Shown here in pieces: positions 60,049 through 64,000 of a stretch of DNA of 64,000 nucleotides (position 1 is the stretch's first letter; each line of letters opens with the position of its first letter). Made by a program: the position numbers and the translations under genes. The notes beneath the pieces were generated by a model. That model had not been told where the DNA came from. It did no database searches and saw only the letters and a list, made by a program, of their open reading frames with translations. This DNA is from Saprospiraceae bacterium. GTDB lineage: Bacteria; Bacteroidota; Bacteroidia; Chitinophagales; Saprospiraceae. The stretch is taken from positions 346,185 through 410,184 of the forward strand of contig JAHDFP010000003.1 in the NCBI GenBank assembly GCA_020628095.1, read 5' to 3'.

Positions 60049-62430
60049 ATGATAAAAGATCCAGAAATTGACATCTTTAAATCCGATCCCCTATCTCAAA
60101 CCGAAAACTATAAGAAAAGAGTCCTCAAGGACTTTTGGATAGCCTCAGTCAGCCGCGAAGCCTCACTTATAGGACGTAAAGAAGTCCTTAATGGAAAAGC
60201 CAAATTTGGAATCTTAGGTGACGGCAAAGAATTGCCGCAGATCGCGTTAGCCCATTTTTTTAAGAAAGGAGATTTCCGGTCAGGTTATTACAGAGACCAG
60301 ACCTGGATGATGGCACTCGGTATCTGCGATATAGAACAATATTTTGCTCAATTATATGCGGATCCCTTACATGACACTTTCAGTGGTGGTCGTCAGATGA
60401 ATAACCACTTTGCTACGCCACTTATAGATAGTGATGATAACTGGCTTAGGCATACGGATATGTATAATGTCACTTCTGATATTAGCTCTACTGGTGGTCA
60501 GATGGCGCGCGCTTTGGGTTTGGCGATGGCCTCGTCCAAGTATAAGAAGCTTCCAGACCTTGATAAAGAGAATAATTTTTCTCGCAATGGAGAAGAAGTG
60601 GTGTGGTGCTCTATCGGTGATGCGAGTACATCCGAGGGCATATTCTGGGAAACACTCAATGCGGCGACAGTGGCGGAAGTCCCATTAGCTATAATGATCT
60701 GGGATGATGGCTATGGTATATCTGTACCTAAAGAGTTGCAAACAGCCAAAGGGTCTATCTCGCAAGCGGCAAGTGGTTTCTTATTAGATGATTCTGGAAA
60801 GGGTATATTAATATATAATGTCAAGGCGTGGGATTATCCAGAACTTATTAATGTATTTGATCGCGTATCGGCTCAACTCAGAAAAGAGCACCGTCCGATA
60901 CTCATCCATGTAGAAGAATGTACTCAACCACAGGGTCACTCTACATCTGGTTCTCATGAGCGCTATAAGACCAAGGAAAGACTGGAATGGGAAAAGGAAT
61001 ACGATGGCTTAGTCAAGATGGCGGAATGGATAGTGGATAGTGGGATCGCTACCAAGGAAGAAGTCCAAGCCATGAGTGAGGAGGCCAAAAAATATAGTAG
61101 GCAATGCCAGAAAAATGCATGGAGCAAGTATCATACGCCAGTCAAGCAAAAGAAAGCACTACTCGGAACTATCTATACTGAAATAGAAGAAACGGAAGAC
61201 ATCAAAGAAATAAGAGAAGACCTTAATAAGATGGTCTTTCCTTCTTATGGTGAGATCATCGCTAATGCCAGAGCACTTAGACACCACCTGATAAATGAAG
61301 ATGAAGACATTCCTGACTCACTTAATGTGCTTATAGAAGATGCCAAGAATTACGGAGCGGAGACTTATGAGACGTATCTATACTCTCATTCTTCTAAGTC
61401 CGCACTTAATATTCCAGTCGTACATCCAGAGTATAGCGAAAACTCTAAAGTCATAAATGGTTATAATATTATCAATGAATATTTTGATATAATTTTTGAT
61501 AGATATCCAGAGGCCTTCGCTTTTGGAGAGGATGTAGGGAATATAGGTGGTGTCAATCAAGGCTTTGCAGGTCTGCAAGATAAGTATGGAAAGGATCGTG
61601 TGTTTGATACAGGTATCAGAGAATGGACCATAGTAGGTGAGGCCATAGGGTTAGCCATGCGTGGACTAAGACCGATAGGGGAGATACAGTATCTTGATTA
61701 TCTGATATATGGTCTGACTCCGATGAGTGATGATCTGGCGACGCTGAGGTATAGATCTAATAATCTGCAGATGGCACCTGCCATCATAAGAACAAGAGGT
61801 CATAGACTCGAAGGTATCTGGCATGCAGGTTCTCCTCTAGGAATGATGATTAATAGTCTCAGAGGTATGTATATCTGTGTTCCTCGGAATTTTGTGCAGG
61901 CAGCGGGTATGTATAATACACTGATACAATCATCTGATCCGGGTATCGTCGTAGAAGTGCTCAATGGATATAGGATAAAAGAAACCATGCCGGATAACAT
62001 TGGGGAATACACTGTGCCATTAGGTGTTCCTGAGGTTATCACAGAAGGCGATGATATGACTATAGTAACTTATGGACCTTGTGTCAGATATGCTAAGAAA
62101 GCAATAGAAAGATTATCTAATATGCCTTTTTCTATTGAGCTTATAGATGTGCAGACACTCCTACCTTTTGATCTCGAACATACTATTGTGGAGTCGCTCA
62201 AGAAAACTAATCGCGTGCTCTTTTTGGATGAAGATCTTCCTGGTGGCGCATCTAGTTATATGATGCAGAAAGTGCTAGAAGAGCAAGGAGGTTATTACTA
62301 TTTGGATGCAAAACCTCATACGTTAACCGCAGCGGCTAATAGAACCGCTTTTGGCTCAGATGGCGATTATTTTTGCAAACCACAGGTGGGTGATATAGTA
62401 GATAGGATACTAGAAGTTATTAACGAATAG
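60049..62430 (+). CDS. Fused alpha/beta 2-oxoacid dehydrogenase E1 (branched-chain type)
   Basis: This 793-residue fusion joins an E1-alpha half (about 1-400) to an E1-beta half (about 455-793). It catalyses thiamine-diphosphate-dependent oxidative decarboxylation of 2-oxo acids and passes the acyl group to E2 lipoamide. The alpha half has GILGDGKELPQIAL, FRSGYYRDQTWM, and the TPP motif GDASTSEG (190-197) ending in Asp219-Asp220 where an Asn is usual. The beta half has FAFGEDVGNIGGVNQGF, REWTIVGEAIGLAMRGLRPIGEIQY, and IRTRGHRLEGIWHAGSPL. The fusion is common in Bacteroidota and usually called 2-oxoisovalerate or pyruvate dehydrogenase E1. The exact substrate is inferred. No E2 or E3 gene is adjacent. 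Confidence 0.88.
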   Translation: MIKDPEIDIFKSDPLSQTENYKKRVLKDFWIASVSREASLIGRKEVLNGKAKFGILGDGKELPQIALAHFFKKGDFRSGYYRDQTWMMALGICDIEQYFAQLYADPLHDTFSGGRQMNNHFATPLIDSDDNWLRHTDMYNVTSDISSTGGQMARALGLAMASSKYKKLPDLDKENNFSRNGEEVVWCSIGDASTSEGIFWETLNAATVAEVPLAIMIWDDGYGISVPKELQTAKGSISQAASGFLLDDSGKGILIYNVKAWDYPELINVFDRVSAQLRKEHRPILIHVEECTQPQGHSTSGSHERYKTKERLEWEKEYDGLVKMAEWIVDSGIATKEEVQAMSEEAKKYSRQCQKNAWSKYHTPVKQKKALLGTIYTEIEETEDIKEIREDLNKMVFPSYGEIIANARALRHHLINEDEDIPDSLNVLIEDAKNYGAETYETYLYSHSSKSALNIPVVHPEYSENSKVINGYNIINEYFDIIFDRYPEAFAFGEDVGNIGGVNQGFAGLQDKYGKDRVFDTGIREWTIVGEAIGLAMRGLRPIGEIQYLDYLIYGLTPMSDDLATLRYRSNNLQMAPAIIRTRGHRLEGIWHAGSPLGMMINSLRGMYICVPRNFVQAAGMYNTLIQSSDPGIVVEVLNGYRIKETMPDNIGEYTVPLGVPEVITEGDDMTIVTYGPCVRYAKKAIERLSNMPFSIELIDVQTLLPFDLEHTIVESLKKTNRVLFLDEDLPGGASSYMMQKVLEEQGGYYYLDAKPHTLTAAANRTAFGSDGDYFCKPQVGDIVDRILEVINE

Positions 62431-62552
62431 GACTGATTACTGCTTTCTTGTCTTCTATTCTCTTGTAAGGATTTGGCATGGTGCAATCTTTTGGATTACA
62501 TACTCCTATATATTACAGAAAAATATAATACATTTATACACTAATCGTAACG

Positions 62553-63269
62553 GTGTCTAAGGTACTTATCATCATCCCCACATATAATGAGATCGAGAAT
62601 ATCACAGCTATCATAGATGCGGTACTCCAGATCACGGACCAATACCACGTACTTATAGTAGACGATGGGTCGCCCGATGGTACTGGAGATCAAGTCAAAA
62701 AACTGATGTCCAAATATCAAGGGAGATTACACCTCATAGAGCGTTCTGGCAAATTGGGGTTAGGGACTGCTTACATTGCGGGTTTCAGGTGGGCCTTAGA
62801 TAGAGATTATGAGTATGTCACAGAGATGGATGCCGATTTTAGTCATAATCCTAAAAAGATTTCGGAATTACTACAGGCTGTTAAGCCATCAGGTATAGGT
62901 ATGTCCGTCGGTAGTCGATACGTTAAAGGTGGTGGTTTTGTTAATTGGAGCAAATACCGACTCTTCTTGTCCTATGGTGCCTCCATTTATACCAGATTAA
63001 TAACTGGTATGTCCGTCCGAGATGCCACCGCAGGATTCGTTATGTATAAGCGTGAGGTTCTCGAAAAAATGAATCTCGATAAGGTCGAGTTTATAGGCTA
63101 TGCCTTCCAGATCGAAATGAAATACTATTGTCATTGTCTGGGCTATAAAATCGTAGAAGTGCCGATTACCTTCGTAGATCGAGAACTAGGTACTTCTAAG
63201 ATGAATTCTTCTATTATAAAAGAAGCGGTACTGGGGGTGATAAAAATGCGAATGCGAGATTATAGCTGA
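62553..63269 (+). CDS. Polyprenol monophosphomannose synthase-like glycosyltransferase
   Basis: This 238-residue GT2 enzyme starts with GTG (MSKVLIIIPTYNE). The DDGSPDGT motif at 37-44, EMDADFSHNP (91-100), GSRYVKGGGFVNW, and DATAGFVMYKREVL match dolichol/polyprenol phosphate mannose synthases. Those transfer mannose from GDP-mannose to a lipid phosphate on the cytosolic face, feeding glycan or protein mannosylation. There is no C-terminal transmembrane domain, so it is the short DPM1-like form. It is preceded by a 122-bp gap after the E1 gene with no visible terminator, and it could be cotranscribed. Confidence 0.88.
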   Translation: MSKVLIIIPTYNEIENITAIIDAVLQITDQYHVLIVDDGSPDGTGDQVKKLMSKYQGRLHLIERSGKLGLGTAYIAGFRWALDRDYEYVTEMDADFSHNPKKISELLQAVKPSGIGMSVGSRYVKGGGFVNWSKYRLFLSYGASIYTRLITGMSVRDATAGFVMYKREVLEKMNLDKVEFIGYAFQIEMKYYCHCLGYKIVEVPITFVDRELGTSKMNSSIIKEAVLGVIKMRMRDYS

Positions 63270-63338
63270 GGTTTATTCTTTTAGCCACACCGTTGCAACT
63301 TTGAAAAACTGAAAGAACGGATTCAAGGGTTTCAAAAA

Positions 63339-63623
63339 TTAGTTCGTCACCTTTAACGGTATAACTTCCTTGAAATTGTATGATGAGATTACTGTCTCAA
63401 TAATCTGATTAGGAAACTGTATTGTTGCGCCATCATATGTTCCTAAAAATTGTAGAGATGGATCATCTAAAAATGATAACTTAACTCCGAGGATGTCTTC
63501 ACCTTCAGCAATAATAAATTTGATATTCTCTTGAATTATCGAATCGCATTCAAAAATAGTGGTTGCCCAAGTGTAAGTAAAGAAAAAACTGCAATTTGTC
63601 CAATTTGTGTAATTGATTCTGTT
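63339..63623 (-). pseudogene. 5'-truncated gene remnant
   Basis: On the minus strand a 94-codon open frame ends at 63339 with a protein-like C-terminal part (NIKFIIAEGEDILGVKLSFL, then GTYDGATIQF and SSYNFKEVIPLKVTN). No ATG, GTG or TTG start occurs in this frame before the upstream stop at 63624. The protein-like quality begins only around ECDSIIQE (about 63540-63552). The 5' end seems to be missing or fused to unrelated sequence. No family was recognised. Confidence 0.4.
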
Positions 63624-63725
63624 TTAGATGATAAATATCCGATTGAGGATAAATTATTCTTCGATCAAATGCACGAACATTGGTTTGGCGAGATTTGGAT
63701 AAGATTAAGTAAATTAAGAGAATGA
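63531..63725 (+). CDS. Small Cys-containing ORF, possibly truncated at its 5' end
   Basis: This 64-codon frame from TTG at 63531 has a C-P-I-C motif (AICPICVIDSVLDD) and an aromatic C-terminal part (LFFDQMHEHWFGEIWIRL). The frame remains open upstream to 63480 without an ATG, and it overlaps the minus-strand remnant. It may be the 3' part of a longer gene or a small protein with a non-ATG start. Its TGA overlaps the next ORF's ATG (ATGA), a sign of real coding. The function is unknown. Confidence 0.4.
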   Translation: MNYRIAFKNSGCPSVSKEKTAICPICVIDSVLDDKYPIEDKLFFDQMHEHWFGEIWIRLSKLRE

Positions 63726-63994
63726 TTGAAACCTGTATTTTAGTCATTGGTTCAATGTTTCAGATTATACTTTATGTTTTAATCGGTATTGCATTCAATA
63801 ATTACAAAGTGCCATATAAGATCATATTTGTATCAATTGCATCTTATATTTTAGTTGGAATAGGACTTACAATTTGGAATGTAACTTCAAATTTTCATTT
63901 AGGTGCTAGTGGAACAAAAGCATTTAACCCTTTAATCATAATTTCATTAATGTCACCATCGGGGAATGGGAGAAAATCCCTCACCTTTAGGTGA
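63722..63994 (+). CDS. Small membrane protein, C-terminus doubtful
   Basis: This 90-codon ORF starts at an ATG that overlaps the stop of the preceding ORF (ATGA). Two to three hydrophobic segments (IETCILVIGSMFQIILYVLIG, IIFVSIASYILVGIGLTIW, PLIIISLMSP) suggest an integral membrane protein. The last dozen residues (SGNGRKSLTFR) lose this character, where the DNA contains the palindrome TCACCT-TT-AGGTGA (63981-63994). The true gene may have been cut by an insertion at about 63,955. No homologue was recognised. Confidence 0.4.
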   Translation: MIETCILVIGSMFQIILYVLIGIAFNNYKVPYKIIFVSIASYILVGIGLTIWNVTSNFHLGASGTKAFNPLIIISLMSPSGNGRKSLTFR

Positions 63995-64000
63995 AGACTT

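Overview
The window looks like a chromosomal piece of a Bacteroidota bacterium, probably near the Saprospiria. The basis is protein content: type IX secretion (T9SS) C-terminal sorting domains on at least four proteins, SdrD_B-like and DUF11 repeat proteins, TonB-dependent receptors with an N-terminal carboxypeptidase-regulatory-like domain, a DUF5777 barrel, DUF1573 proteins, an XTP pyrophosphatase, and lipoproteins with Bacteroidota-style lipoboxes. Shine-Dalgarno sequences are mostly weak. The genus assignment is inference.

Layout. 1-2019 is the 3' part of an SdrD_B-repeat T9SS protein. 2.1-4.9 kb holds a bacilliredoxin and a three-gene c-type cytochrome/DUF5777 operon. 5.0-9.2 kb has a polysaccharide flippase-like protein, RibA, a lipoprotein of unknown role and a GT2 glycosyltransferase. 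9.3-13.8 kb pairs a TonB-dependent receptor with a secreted hydrolase-fold protein that seems to lack its nucleophile. 13.9-17.1 kb has a patatin, a branched-chain aminotransferase, a small unknown protein and RdgB. 17.1-24.6 kb is mostly minus strand: two small paralogues, a BLUF photoreceptor, a DUF547 lipoprotein, an SDR L-threonine dehydrogenase-like gene overlapping a second TonB receptor, a stand-alone HsdR_N nuclease-like protein and a MORN-like lipoprotein. 24.7-27.0 kb has a PolX-like protein and a DUF1573 lipoprotein.

27.0-28.3 kb is the main accessory feature. A small Y1/HUH transposase of the RAYT type is flanked by arrays of short palindromic REP-like hairpins on an exact 36-bp spacing. 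It also lies between two copies of a direct repeat of about 163 bp that begins in a rho-independent terminator. A related hairpin pair occurs about 9 kb away, at 18.24-18.33 kb.

28.8-47.4 kb is one gene for a 6,204-residue secreted protein. It has a signal peptide, a long Cys-containing N-terminal half, three DUF11-like repeats of one type, 16 of another with Asp-rich linkers, four SdrD_B-like domains and a T9SS sorting domain. It is probably a giant surface adhesin.

47.7-63.3 kb is mainly housekeeping: DUF2130, a DUF4442 thioesterase-like protein, GpsA, YidC, an FAD-dependent dehydrogenase, DoxX, a YjjG-type nucleotidase, a Kv-like channel, YaaA, a second DUF1573 protein, a fused alpha/beta 2-oxoacid dehydrogenase E1 and a polyprenol-phosphate mannosyltransferase-like GT2. 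The last 700 bp hold small or truncated ORFs that look like gene remnants.

Functional themes: envelope and surface biology (T9SS cargo, TonB receptors, lipoproteins, YidC, glycan enzymes), redox and electron transfer, branched-chain and nucleotide metabolism, and a resident REP/RAYT element.
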